Assembly: GCA_014904985.1 (NCBI GenBank)
Contig: MU128978.1
Span: forward strand, 62,001 to 126,000
DNA: 64,000 bases
Reading direction: 5' to 3'
Source of the DNA: Hydnum rufescens UP504
Taxonomy: Eukaryota; Basidiomycota; Agaricomycetes; Cantharellales; Hydnaceae
The notes beneath the pieces were generated by a model. That model worked only from the letters and a program-made list of their open reading frames with translations. It ran no database searches and was not told the origin of the DNA. Shown here one piece after another: positions 45,224 to 57,240 of the stretch (the stretch's first letter is position 1; every line of letters begins with the position of its first letter). Made by a program: the position numbers and the translations under genes.

Positions 45224-46099
45224 ATGAAGACTGTGATTGTACATCTACTGAGACATGGCGAGGTGTGCTCCGATGCTGCTTCGCCACTTTGGCCCTGACT
45301 TCCGGTCCCCCCCAGACCGCAGAGAACGCACTTCATATCATCCAAGGCCAACTCGATACCCAGTTGAATGTGAACGGCCAACTGCAGGCACAGATCATTG
45401 GGCAGGCCATGCAGGACGTCCCTTTCACGCACGCATTCTCTAGTGATGCCCATCGTGCTGCCGATGTGAGTTAGACTTGTGGTCCATACATACGGTTGTG
45501 GGACTCATCCAATGGTATTGTTGAGTCATAGACCGCACGGGCCGTTCTTCAATATCATCCAGGGGTGGTTCTCAAGCCCTCTACTCTTTTGCGTGAACGA
45601 GTACGATATCGTCCCATGGCATCGGATAGTAGCGGACCTGACATTCGTCTGCGTGACAGCACATGGGGATCTTTCAAGGCACTAGAGTGAAGAAAGGGTG
45701 GAAACCAGATTCAAGTGTCGAAACTAAAGAGGACTTGCTCCGGCGCTTGATGTTCTGGTGGCAAACCGAAATCCTTTCCCTAGTCACCTCCACCTCGGAC
45801 GTGGACGTGCCTGCCGTCGTCTTAGTTGTGTCGCACGGGGCATCTCTGCGAACGCTGGTTTGGGACGGACTCATACCTACAGGATATGCACGACCAGAGA
45901 TGACTTCTCTTCCCCACCTTTACAACACGAGTGTCTCTTCGGTTGCAATGGTCCCACCAAGGAACCAGACAACTCATTCTACGGGGAGGTGTTTCGATAT
46001 GGGGAAATTACGCATCTCGTGGCCTATACAAAGGCGCTGGAACAGAATGCAGACGACGTGCAAGAGGGAAATGGCGAGGCATCTCAGACTCAGACTTAA
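45224..46099 (+). CDS. Histidine phosphatase (phosphoglycerate mutase family)
   Basis: It starts at ATG 45,224 (MKTVIVHLLRHGE), the catalytic RHG motif directly at the N-terminus. An intron leads to TAENALHIIQGQLDTQLNVN and THAFSSDAHRAAD, the typical substrate-pocket region. The next exons are TARAVLQYHPGVVLKPSTLL and then QGTRVKKGWKPDSSVETKED. The second catalytic histidine lies in VLVVSHGASLRTLVWDGL. The end is ITHLVAYTKALEQNADDV with TAA at 46,097. About 230 residues in 5-6 exons. The family covers phosphoglycerate mutases, fructose-2,6-bisphosphatases and other phosphatases; substrate cannot be told from this sequence. Confidence 0.85.
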
Positions 46100-46449
46100 T
46101 TCTATACTATATAACCCTCCTGTAGTACATCGGTATTCGACGTTAGCCTCGACGAGAAAGCAACCACATTCGTGATTCGAGAGTCTCATCTTCGTACGAA
46201 TGCCCCTCGTCTATCACAGCTGGCTGTATGAAAGAAATTACAGTGTGGTCATTTTCTTCAGATGCATTCATATAACACAAACACAATGGAAAACTGCACC
46301 ACAACTCAAGTTACACTAAAAAATAGAGAAGAGGGACAGACAGAACATGACGCACATGGGCTACTCATACAAACACCGCCAACAAAGGAAGATGCACGTC
46401 ACATACCATGTCCACCAAGGAGGACAACGTGTCCCGAAACATATATACC

Positions 46450-49400
46450 TTAGAATATGTTATAAGCCCTGGTAAGAGGGAGGGTCTCGGCAGGCTCAAC
46501 GTCTGCCAGCACGCCGTCAGCCTTAACAGCATACGTCTCTGGATCAACATGCATCTTGGGCGTAGTGGCATTCCATTTCATGGAACTTTTCCTGACTGTG
46601 CGGCACCCTTCCACGGCCTCGACCCGCTTCTGCAGGCCATAAGACGCGATTGTACCTATGGAGGATAAGATGTGCACAGGGACGAGACATGAATAAGGAG
46701 TAAAGGGATCCAATTGATCCGAAACAAAATGTGAACGCACCAGAGGCAATCGATACGCGGGAGACGAAGGAGACCGAGTTCAAAGCAGCAGAAGCGGGAT
46801 TCGCACCCCACATTGGTCTGGGAAGAACTGGCTGGACGGTTGGGATGGATGCGTTCGCATCACCCATCTATTAGCAATAATAAAAGAGAAATGGTGAGCA
46901 ATATACTGAAGAGGGAAACGAGCCGTGACTTGGTTCCAACCTGTGCCCAGGTGATTACTCCAGATTTGAGAACCATCTCGGGCTTGGCACCGAAATTCTC
47001 TGGACGCCACAATACCAAATCGGCAAGCTGTCCAGGAATCACGGAGCCCACAAGATGGCTAACACCATGAGTGATAGCACTTGCCAAGGAAAACAACGAA
47101 ATTAATATCGGTTTTATGGAGAAGAAAATCGGATCTCCACTTACGGGTTGACTGTATACTTGGCAATATACCGCTTGACCCTTCCATTGTCACGTCCCTC
47201 CTCATCGCCAAGTTCAGCAAGAGGGCCGCGGACACTTCGCATCTTGCTCGCTGTGCGCCACGTGCGAGTGACGACCTCCCCCACACGTCCCATAGCCTGC
47301 GAGTCAGAGCTGATCATAGAGATGGCTCCAGTGTCGTGTAACACATCTTCTGCTGCAACGGTTTCGGCACGGATACGAGACTCAGCGAAGGCCAGATCTT
47401 CAGGAATAGATCGGTCGAGGTGGTGGCACACCATGAGCATCTAGAGGCGTCATACGTCAGGCAAGCCATTCATCTCGATATCCAACAATGACTCACGTCA
47501 AGGTGTTCATCAAGCGTGTTTCTAGTATACGGGCGCGTGGGATTCGTTGACGAAGGAAGTACATTGTCCAATTCACAAACGACGATGATATCGGGTGCAT
47601 GTCCACCACCTATTCGATGAAAAATGTCAGAGACTCTAAGAATGTTCAGCAATCTCGGAAATTCACCAGCTCCCTCGGTATGGTATGTATGGATCGTTCG
47701 GTTGCCAAAAGCAGCAATAGTGCCTTGAAGAACGCTTGAATCAGACCCAGACTCCATCGCAAAAGATGAACGAATTTACTCTCTACGAACCCACTCTCGT
47801 TGAGAGTGTCGGTATGTATGTTGACCTGCACGTCGTATTTGTCGCCAACATCGAGAGCTTTCTCGATAACTGCTGGGGTGGATCCCCAGTCCTGGATCCC
47901 AAGAATTCAGAAATGATTAGGCGAGAGGGATTGAAAAGCAGATGTGACTTACTTCATGCAATTTGAGCCCAGCGGCGCCAGCTTTGACGACGTCCTCCAA
48001 AGCTTTGATTCCGGAGTCATTTCCCTGAAGAGCAGCACACAGACGAGAACATGATTGAACATGAAGATATGGCTCATGAAGATCGAGGGAAAATGTCACT
48101 AGCCTTTCCAGTAAATGCGAAATTCATAGGAATCCCATCCGTAGCCGCCAGCATATGTCGCATATAAAACGGAGAAGGCGTGCACGTCGTCGCGGATGTG
48201 CCAGCACTCGGACCCGTCCCCCCTCCAATCATAGTCGTCACACCCGAAGCGAGAGCTTCGGGCCATTGCTGTGGACAGATGTAGTGCACGTGGGCATCGA
48301 TCCCACCCGCTGTTACGATGAGTTTCTCGCCTGCGATCACTTCCGTCGATGATCCAACGATCAATTTTGGGGAGACATTGCCCATCACATCTGGGTTGCC
48401 AGCTTTTCCGATGTCCACTATGGTTCCTTTCGAGATCCCTATATCTGCCTGCAAATTTCACCAACGAAGGGGTCAGAAAAATAATAACAAACGGATCAAG
48501 AAGAAGTAGACCTTGTATATTCCAGACCAATCAACAATGAGAGCGTTCGTGATAACGAGATCCAAAGCTTCGGCGGCAGTACGGTTCGTGGCCTGGCCCA
48601 TACCCTCCCTCAGCGTCTTCCCACCACCAAACTTACACTCATCACCATAGGTCGTCATATCTTTCTCGACTTCGACCCAAAGACTGGTATCTCCGAGTCT
48701 GACACGATCGCCTGTCGTAGGGCCAAACATGCTCGCGTACGCTTCAGCGGGTCATCGTCTTGTCCGTCCTCTGGGGACCAGAGCCGGCGGGAATAGTGAG
48801 CGCATGGGGTTCCGGGACGTTCCCAAACCCTTTCTGGACTAGATTGACGACAATACCTTCTACACGGCTGAGGTCATATGTCCCCGTGGCGAGATTGTTA
48901 CCACCTGAAATATGCTTGAAGCCTGATATGCCGGTGAGGGTGACGGATTTGGTGTCGCCTGGCTCGAATCGCACGGCCGTACCAGCTGGAATATCCAGTC
49001 GTTTACCATAGGATCGTGCTCGGTCAAACACGAGCGCTGGATTCGTCTCGATGAAGTGGTAATGCGAACCGATCTGCCATCAATGATGTATCCCATACAC
49101 TTGTTAGAAGATCCTAATTCAAGAAGCAAGTTGAAGATCGTTTAATGAAACGCACCTGGATGGGCCTATCACCCGTATTCGTCACTTTAATGACGACCTT
49201 TTCGCGGCCTTGATTCAGCACGATCGGTTCACGACGGACGACGACGGCCCGGGGGCGGATTTCTTAGAATACGCCTCAGGCGGTGAGAGTGGGAATATGT
49301 CATTAGATGGGACAGGGAGAAACGATCCATAGAGCGCGCCTTCCAGTGACAATGTATCCGTGCAAACGGGATCATGCACGGTAACGAGAAAAACTCTGGG

Positions 49401-49743
49401 GAAAATAAATCAACCACACCCCAATTCATTAGTTCTGGAAGGGATTGGAGACCAGGGAGACAGAGGGAGTGCACCCGTCAGGAAATGTCCCCTCTACTTG
49501 TACGTCCTTCATAAGAGCACTAACACCGGGAAGGACGTGCCTCCTCCCGAGTAGCTCTTTTCCCAATTGCATGAGTTGGCTAACGGTGTGCGCGCCATCG
49601 CGAATTCGCTCTTGAAGCTGAAATGCGATAAGAGCTGTTGCCTCTGAGAGATTCAACTGGAGACCGCGGGCCAGGCGGCGCTGGGCGAGAGACCCGGCCT
49701 GGTAGATTACAAGCTTATCGAGCTCACGAACAGAGAGACGCAT
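46450..49743 (-). CDS. URE1: Urease (single-chain, nickel-dependent)
   Basis: It hydrolyses urea to ammonia and CO2 in the cytosol. On the minus strand it starts at ATG 49,743 ([20 protein letters not shown], gamma part; [20 protein letters not shown]). The beta part follows ([42 protein letters not shown]), then the alpha part ([20 protein letters not shown]). Nickel and active-site residues are visible: HVH in [14 protein letters not shown], the carbamylated lysine in [33 protein letters not shown], the mobile-flap cysteine and histidines in MVCHHLDRS, and [12 protein letters not shown]. It ends [16 protein letters not shown] with TAA at 46,450. About ten introns; about 830 residues as in other fungi. 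No frame break seen. Accessory genes (ureD/F/G) are not in this window. Confidence 0.97.
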
Positions 49744-50031
49744 ATTCCGTAAAGTTTCAAAGACACTAAATCTAGGGCGACCAGCGACCGCAACCAAATT
49801 GATTCCACCCTAAGAATTCTTATTCAAAGGACTCAACATCGACTAGTTTTAGTCAGGCACCAATTTTCTATCAAGGGAACACAGCACAGATCATACACGG
49901 ATACAACTTTGCTACGAGACAAAAAAAAGCCGACTGGATGCTCCTGCTGTGGTAACTGGCAATCAGCCTCAGCCTCATTTGGTCCACCGTGTTTTGCCTT
50001 CCGGCTCTTTCTTTTACCGGTTCCGTCTGGG

Positions 50032-51340
50032 CTAGAGCTGCTCGACATGGGTGTGGTTCTCTCCTGCTGATCCAGTATTATGTCCCAGAGTGCCTGCCTC
50101 CTCACGTTCTCCATCCTCGTTCGAAAGGTCCTTGTGGAGGTGGACCAACTTCACGTACCCTGGATCCGAATCTAAAGCAGGAACTGTCACGACCTCGGAA
50201 TCGTCTGGAAGAGTCCTTGTCGGGAAAGAGGATTGCTGATATTGGCCATTGCGGTCTGTTGGCACCCCATTACCTCCAAGCCTGCGGAGTTCGTGAAGAT
50301 CTCTCTGGAGTATGCTGTCTGTCCTCGGACTGAAGTGGCTGAGACCGAAGAGCGTCGAGACGATGCATCCACCAACAAGGATGGAGAGGTAGAAACGATA
50401 TTGCGAGAACCACGTTGGTGTCCATCCTGCTGTCGTCGCCTTCATGTCTGCGTACCACTACGCAGTAATGGATCATCCATGCGTTATGTGTCACATCTCC
50501 CTGCCTGACAGGATAGACAGGACAGACACTATGGGGGACTTACGAGGGCTGTGAAGGCGAACCATTGGGCTACAAGGGCCATATTCGGCTCGAGTGCGAG
50601 CGTAGGCCACGCAACGAGAAGTGGGGCGACACCAAGCCACAAGCGCGGATAACCTTGCGACCCTCCATACCCTGCGAACTCCATCCCCCAATGGAGGGCG
50701 CCCAGGAACGAAAGAATAATTGCGCCATAGGTGACTTGGATATTCATGGAGGCTTCGAGGAACTCGGCGGCTACGTCGGGTGATATGTTCCACATTGCGC
50801 CGACGGAAGCTTGACCAGCTTGACGGGCCAGATATAGTGTGGAGAGCGTAGTGCCAAGGTAGGGGAGAGATCCTGCGAGGCCCATAACGAATACATGTTT
50901 GGGGACACGCGATGCAATCAGCGATGTCAAGCTAATCTGCATGATTGAATTAAAGGTTAGAGTCTACGCTAGCAACACACGATTGAGACGATGGAAATTT
51001 ACAAAGTCCTCGCTCATGCCTGTCGAGTGTCCTTGATTCTTCTTGGCCATGTCTCTGTGGTCCTCAGCAGTTTGCCCTCCGGAAATAATCTTTGCAAAGT
51101 CTCCCGCAATATGCATCACTTCGTCTTTCGCATTCTTTGCTACTGAAGGGAGCTCTTTACTGCCTTGCTGGGATGCTTGACGGGTTGGCGTGAACCTGAC
51201 TTGCGTGGCGCGAATGAGCGCAATTGGAGCTACCACGCCAGTCAGCGTGGTCCCCCACAGCCCACCGTTCACTCACTCCTTCGAAGCGCCTGCGGCGGTG
51301 CAAGCCTGAGACCAACACCGAACATGCCTGTCCTCAACAT
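50032..51340 (-). CDS. DUF3429 membrane protein, probably mitochondrial
   Basis: On the minus strand it starts at ATG 51,340 (MLRTGMFGVGLRLAPPQALR), an arginine-rich, acid-free N-terminus typical of a mitochondrial presequence. A short intron restores phase (TPIALIRATQVRFTPTRQ). The following region is hydrophilic (NAKDEVMHIAGDFAKIISGG). The next exon is the DUF3429 core: HVFVMGLAGSLPYLGTTLST, MNIQVTYGAIILSFLGALHW, WLGVAPLLVAWPTLAL, with four or five hydrophobic helices. A last helix, FYLSILVGGCIVSTLFG, lies in the final exon, which ends in a charged tail at TAG 50,032. DUF3429 proteins have no assigned activity; some fungal members are annotated as mitochondrial inner-membrane proteins. Confidence 0.85.
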
Positions 51341-51349
51341 GGTGAAGTT

Positions 51350-52110
51350 AAGAACTATGACGTCAAAGACCTCTGTCTGAAGTTACGTAAGCTTGTAGAA
51401 TGGCTTCACGGGAACACCCCCCCCCCCCCCTTTTTTTTTTTTTAGCTATCTGAGCTCGATATCATCCGGCATTGCTTTCAGACGTTCAGACGCTGAGTTT
51501 TCCTTTTTGGAAATTTCCTCTCCTTCAATTCGTCTGAACTGCCCAGTTTCTCATCCACTTTCTACCATCACGACATCAAGAAAAAAGGGCGGGACCTGCG
51601 AATAAGTGTGGATACTAAGGAACCACCTTTTGGATGAAAGACTTTTGTGTGCCAGCGTTCTCACGGTAAGAGACGAGGGGGCCAAATTATCTCCCGAATT
51701 GAAGACCCCTCTGTTCGCCAATCGCACCTCATCCGCTTTTCGGAGGGCTGTTCTGCCATTCTGCTTTTGTGGGCTCGGCCGAAAATTTCACATGAAACAG
51801 AGCCAGGGTTCAGCTATTCTCGAGCCAGAGCCATGTTTTCAGGATGACCATGCCGACTCTGGAAACCGCCATTCTGAAATTGGTAGGGTGATCAATGGTT
51901 GTTCAACTGTCACCCATGCGAAATTTCGTGAGGCACCCAGATAATAGGCTCAGCCAGATGGTCGAGGAAATTGGCGGAAGGATGCTGCGTATCCTCGGGC
52001 ACCGATACGATAAAGTTCCTCAAGCAGCCAGTCATGACGTCGGGGAGCCGTGGGGCGTCCCGGAGCGGGCCGAGGAGTTTCCGGCATATAAACACCTCCG
52101 TCCAAGTCCA
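51350..52110. other. Intergenic with C14-T13 homopolymer pair
   Basis: A run of 14 C (51,417-51,430) is followed by 13 T (51,431-51,443) just upstream of the DUF3429 gene. No gene is supported in the rest; it contains the promoters of two divergent genes. Confidence 0.6.
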
Positions 52111-52114
52111 AACC

Positions 52115-53602
52115 ATGTCGGTGTCGGTGACCAAGATAGCGAGCAACAAGACATTTGGTGGGATCCTCTCGAAATATACCTTTAAGGTGTTCAGCCTCGA
52201 ATAGCACTTTAGAGCCCACAGTTCGAAACTGATAATAAAAAAAATGCACAAAGGCAGACTCTCTCGGTGGACTCGATGCGAAATTCAACGTCTTCCTCCC
52301 ATCCGCATCTGAGTCTTCTAAATTTCCCATTTTGTACTATTTGGCTGGCCTAGAGTGCACCGAGGATACGGCGTGAGCGGTGCATTCGTTATCTCACCAT
52401 TTCCGGGTAATGCCAGGCTGACGCGCCATTGATCGCTCGATCTTACGATATTGTATAGGCCATGGAAGGGCGGGTTTTTGAGGGATGCCGCTCAGGAAGG
52501 TATCGCTCTAGTCTTCCCTGATACCTCTCCACGTGGTGCTGGCGCTGAAGGGGAAGACGATAGCTGGGATTTCGGTACAGGTGGGTATTGTTGTCCTTTT
52601 CGCATAAGCATTCATTTAGATATGGATTCATCCATCTATGCTATCCCAAGGCGCCGGATTTTATATCAATGCAACCAATCCGATATACTCCAAGCATTAT
52701 AACATGTACGACTATGTGGTGAAGGAACTTCCAAAGGCGCTCCAATCGCTCGATCTTCCCCTCGTATGAAATCTGCTTCAACCGTTACCAATTATCTATT
52801 GATACTTGTGGACTTTGAATATTCCTCATTTTCGTCGATCCCAGGACTTCACCAGAGAATCCATTTTCGGTCACTCGATGGGAGGCCACGGCGCCATTAG
52901 CCTCTACCTCCGTAACACAGACAAATACCGGTCTGGGTCTGGATTCGCCCCATCCTCAACCCGACACAAGCACCCTGGGGACAGAAAGCTTTCACAGGAT
53001 ATCTAACCGGCGGAATCGACGAAGGAAAGGCATACGATTCCACAGAACTCATCGCCTCCGCAAAAGGAAAGAATCTGAACATCCTTATTGATTATGTGCG
53101 CCGCCCTCTTCGATCGTTCTTTTATTTTTATTACTTCTGGTTTGGTTCGGAATAACTAGTTGAACTTTCGCCATTGAATGTTAGGGTAACGAGGATAAAT
53201 TCTACAAAAGCCGGCCAACTTCTCCCCGAGAACTTCAGTGCGTACACTCCCCCCCGATCCGTTCGATATCTATGCATAAATATTGTCTCCTGATGCAATA
53301 ACATTAAACACATCCATGAACAGGTGCGGCCGCACGTTCTGCAGGTTTCACTGAATCTCAAGTGGACGTGCGCGAACAGCCAGGCTACGATCATAGCTAC
53401 TACTTTGTGAGTTTGTACCCAGGTCACTATTCCCTATTCTTAACTATCTCATCCTGCGGATTCGCTTGACATCAAAGATTTCCACTTTTGTGCCGGAGCA
53501 TATCAAATGTATGTCTCCCAATAAAAACACTACAGTATCCAGAAAATGACGACACCTTAATACTATGATTCGACAGTCCACAGCAAGTTCCTGAAGGCCT
53601 GA
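52115..53602 (+). CDS. S-formylglutathione hydrolase (esterase D)
   Basis: A serine hydrolase of formaldehyde detoxification, releasing formate and glutathione. It starts at ATG 52,115 ([20 protein letters not shown]). Exon 2 begins after an AAG acceptor near 52,250 ([17 protein letters not shown]) and continues [15 protein letters not shown]. Later blocks: [46 protein letters not shown], the nucleophile [30 protein letters not shown] and the catalytic histidine [10 protein letters not shown]. The end is IKFHSKFLKA after an intron, with TGA 53,600-53,602. A single base is missing in the C-run at 52,948-52,951: FAP must be followed by [11 protein letters not shown] in the next frame. All catalytic parts lie in recognisable frames on either side, so an assembly error is as likely as a mutation. 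Confidence 0.9.
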
Positions 53603-53899
53603 ACACGTAGCAATAACAACACGAAGGGAGGAACTTGTTTGGAATGTAGCTCTAAGTGGTATACAAATACAAGAGAACAAGGAGTATGCCAGTCTGGAGA
53701 CCTTATCCGTTAAAGAAACTGTGAGCACGAGAGGAAGGAGGCAGGATTGCGACGGAAGACCAAAGACCAAGGACAATCCAATCCCGAGCATTGCCGAGGA
53801 GAAATAATTTGCCCAAAGCCCAGCATCAACGTGACGACGAAAGCAAGCCATAGATTGGATCCCTCCCTTCTGGTCGGTCCCCCGAATGATCGTACCCTA

Positions 53900-56513
53900 T
53901 TATGCAGTAACTCGAGACACGGCAGATGATTCATAGAAGGGTCCTGAAACGTGTTTCTGATATCGTTGCTGGAGAATATCGCTATGTTCTGTGATCCACG
54001 CGCATTCGAGAGCTTGGAAAATGGTATATCGGAGAGTGGGTGATTTACGGAGTAACCCAGAGACGAGATGGTGGGCTGCACAAATATGATGAGGGTCGAG
54101 ACAAAATGAGAGATGGGTTGAGGATAGGCCTCGACCACACAGTGATATGACACCAAGAATGAGGAACGTAATAAAGGATACGACGAACCGCTCGGCATCG
54201 AAGACCACACATCAGGATCATACGTGGGCTCCTCATGAACGATCCGTCTGGCGAGATCAGGATCCACCTTCATCGATTGTCGAGAGCGAGGAGTCGAGAA
54301 ATGCGCAGGTTCGTGGACATCCACGCTTTCGAAACTCGAGCGTCCGTCGACGTGTGTTCTTCGGCCAGATAAATGCAAGGAACGACCACCCTGAACCCTA
54401 CTGCGGGAAATACTTCCAACGTACCGTGGACCCTCAGCGCTAGCATTGAATGACCCGCTCTGACCCGCTCCATCGTCCGATGCGATCCAACTGGCTTCAG
54501 AGCCCTTCTCGTAAATGTCAAAGGGTCGAAAAGCTCTGCCAAGATCATTGGAATCTTCCGAGGGGAACATCCAAGGAAGGATACTCACGCAAGAATTTCG
54601 AAAAGAACAACACCAAAACTCCAATAATCTGCTATGAAATCGTCAAACGATCTCCCATCGAACGCAGACCTTACAGCTTCGGGAGCCATGTACGCTGGCG
54701 TTCCAACGATAGCATGGCGGCAGTTCATATCAGAAGAACGACTGAATCCAAAATCGGCAATTAGGACTCGGGGGAAACGACCAGGTGTCTTGAGGAGAAC
54801 ATTCTCAGGCTAGAAGAGGCGAGAGGGAAGGTGAAATATGCTACCCTCATGAAATAAATATCAGTCCCTACTTTGAGGTCTGGACCGAGTATTGAGGTCA
54901 GTGGAGAGGGGAATGTAAGGAAAGTCCGTTAAGGACCACGACTAAGACACCGACCTCGATGGGCAATATCGTTCTCGTGCAAATACTAGAAAGACAGAGT
55001 AAATCGATACATTCTCCGACAGATCAAGGTAGCCTCACAGCCAGGCCGCGCATCAACTGGTATGCGATATACTTTGATTCGGGCTCGCTCGGAGTAGTTC
55101 GAGCGCTGAGCCATACATGCAGATCGCTGCCAGTGCAAAGTTCGAGGAACATGTATCTAGTGAGGAGATGAATGAGATGTACACATTGCGTTGCAATACA
55201 TCGATCTTACAATGTGCGGGGTGTCGAAGCGTGGTGAAGAATGCCGTTGATGTTCGGCTGTAGAAGGAATATTAAATAGTCAAGGGACCCAATTGAGAGG
55301 AATCACGCACATGCTTTAGAGCACCTAAAATTTCCACTTCCTTCATAATATCCTCGTTCCCTCCAGCGACCCGAATACTCTTGCACGCAACCTGACGGTG
55401 AGTCAATGAGTCGACAGCCAGTCTTACTGTAGCATGTGCCCCACTGCGTCATCCGTGAGTGGAAAGATTCAAAAGGGGATCGTATAAGGACTTACTCCCC
55501 GAGGACATGTGGCTTTATCACAAAAGGCGCTAGACCCTACAAATATCCCAGTCAGAAGAATTGGCACTTGCAATGAAGCGTGGATGGACAGGTCACCGGG
55601 GATTTCACGTCCGTGTCCAAGAGCAACATCTCTTTCTTGGTCTGGCCAGGTGGAGGCTTCAAGTGATAACAAGTGAACTCTGCACACGAGAAAGGGTACA
55701 TAAAACGAGGCCAACAAATAAGGGACAGGCACCGACTTCGATGGGTATCTGCAGTTTCGATCTTGATGGTGTCATTGTGAAGCAAGATGATACTGGCACC
55801 GGATCGTATTCGGTGATCATTCCAGAGGAGTCCGTTCTTTCCAGGTACCTAAGTTTCCTTAGGGGAATAAATTATGAGACCAGCCTGATCTACAAAGGTG
55901 TAGGAAGGTGATGTTGCCTGGCAGCTGATTATAATCCCACCGCGGTCTGTTCCAGCCTGGATTCTAACGCAACGATCAGTCTAGTATTACGGTCATGCTG
56001 CATGATCGAAGGGACAGGTCGAAAGAGACGAAATTATAGACTGACGCATATATCTTGCAATGGTTCCGCGAGACGGAAGCATGGTCAATAAGATGGTCAG
56101 CTTCATAAACAACACATGGCGGTCATCAGGCCAAGGAAACGAAACAATAAACGATAGGACTTACCTAGCAGGATGCCTCCCGATCGATAAGTACTCGTTA
56201 AGATATACGAAAAGAGCTGAGAACATTCGTCTAAGTAGTCAGCGCTGCTCGAAGAGGAAATCGAATGCATGATATTCAGACCGCACATTCTACTGTTCCA
56301 GAATCATTAATAATCTCAAGCTGTGCACACGCGTGTCTCTCATGTCGGCGAAGGAGTAAGTTAAAGGACTCATTGCACGGGAGACGGGAATGGTGGATAT
56401 ACGCGTTGCTTCTTCAAGACGTCGTGCGAGTTCAGACCACTCAAGAGTCGTCGCTTTGGACGGCGCGGAGGTTCCATCACGAGGCGATCGCGAGCCGAGG
56501 AGGCGGAAGACAT
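53900..56513 (-). CDS. FHA-domain protein kinase (Chk2/Cds1/Rad53-like)
   Basis: On the minus strand an N-terminal FHA domain reads VYLNEYLSIGRHPA (56,165-56,215), then HLIDHASVSRNHCKIYAS (56,045-56,085, the SR.HC signature) and ASIILLHNDTIKIETAD (55,740-55,790). The kinase domain follows: VACKSIRVAGGNEDIMKEVE (55,330-55,400), catalytic loop HENDIAHRDLKPENVLL split by two introns, ADFGFSRSSDMNCRH, GTPAYMAPEAVRS and DYWSFGVVLFEIL. The C-lobe has a long insert and ends HHLVSGLLRKSPTLRYTIFQ, ALECAWI and TAA 53,900-53,902. FHA plus this kinase type is the layout of DNA-damage checkpoint kinases. The start at 56,513 (MSSASSARDRLVMEPPRRPK) is tentative because the first splice was not resolved. Confidence 0.75.
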
Positions 56514-57240
56514 TGGACGAGTCTCCTTGGATGAAGCTGCAATAGTTAAAGATGGTGGCGTCTGTTGGTGCCTTCCAAACACGGCACAACAGTATAATTG
56601 CGAGGACTGTCTTTTGTTAAGATGTTAGGAAAAGGCTCGGACTCAGGGCAATAGGATCCTACGCCCCATTACCCCGTTCTGTTAGCCGAGTAGTCCTCTG
56701 TTATTCTTCCCGATCTCGCACGCCCACTCAGGATCTTTTCCAATCTTGATGGTACGTTGACATTTCCCTCGAATCCGCATCGCGATAGGGAGACACCGAG
56801 GATCGAGGCCATAGGTTGGGAGGGTCCGGCAAGGAAGAGAGCGACACGGTGAATTTGGAGGTCGTATAGAGAAGTGCCTCTGGAACGCGTCGGCACCACT
56901 TAATTCTTTGCAACGAGGGATTGTGGACCGTGAATTCCGATTCTCCGGTCCAATGGGACCTTCTCCTTAGTCGGATGTTCTAACATGGGACTCTCCATCC
57001 TTGTCAACGCACGTCTCTATTCTGTCATTGGTTGTTTTGATTGGCTGACTTATGAGAGCAAGGGTGCCGGACGAAATGTGAGGAAATGGTGTCCCAGGAC
57101 TACCGTTCTGCCGCATTACGTTCCCTCTTGGCTATAGCGGTTCGATACTAAGGAGCCAAATCGGCAACAAAGAAATGGTCCCTTCACCAGGACAATATAT
57201 TTACTAGTCTACAAATATTTCTCACGTGGAATATCAAGAA

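Noticed and set aside
46450..49743. Urease and neighbours as a bacterial-type operon or recent transfer from bacteria
   Set aside because: The gene is intron-rich and single-chain, as in fungi and plants, and its neighbours are ordinary fungal genes on mixed strands.
49833..50114. Minus-strand frame of 93 codons next to the DUF3429 gene
   Set aside because: It overlaps the last DUF3429 exon in another frame and has no domain; a shadow frame.
53710..54624. 304-codon frame with hydrophobic C-terminus, suggesting a membrane-anchored kinase
   Set aside because: The true kinase C-lobe end (LLRKSPTLRYTIFQALECAWI) lies in another frame after an intron. The hydrophobic tail is intron and shadow sequence.
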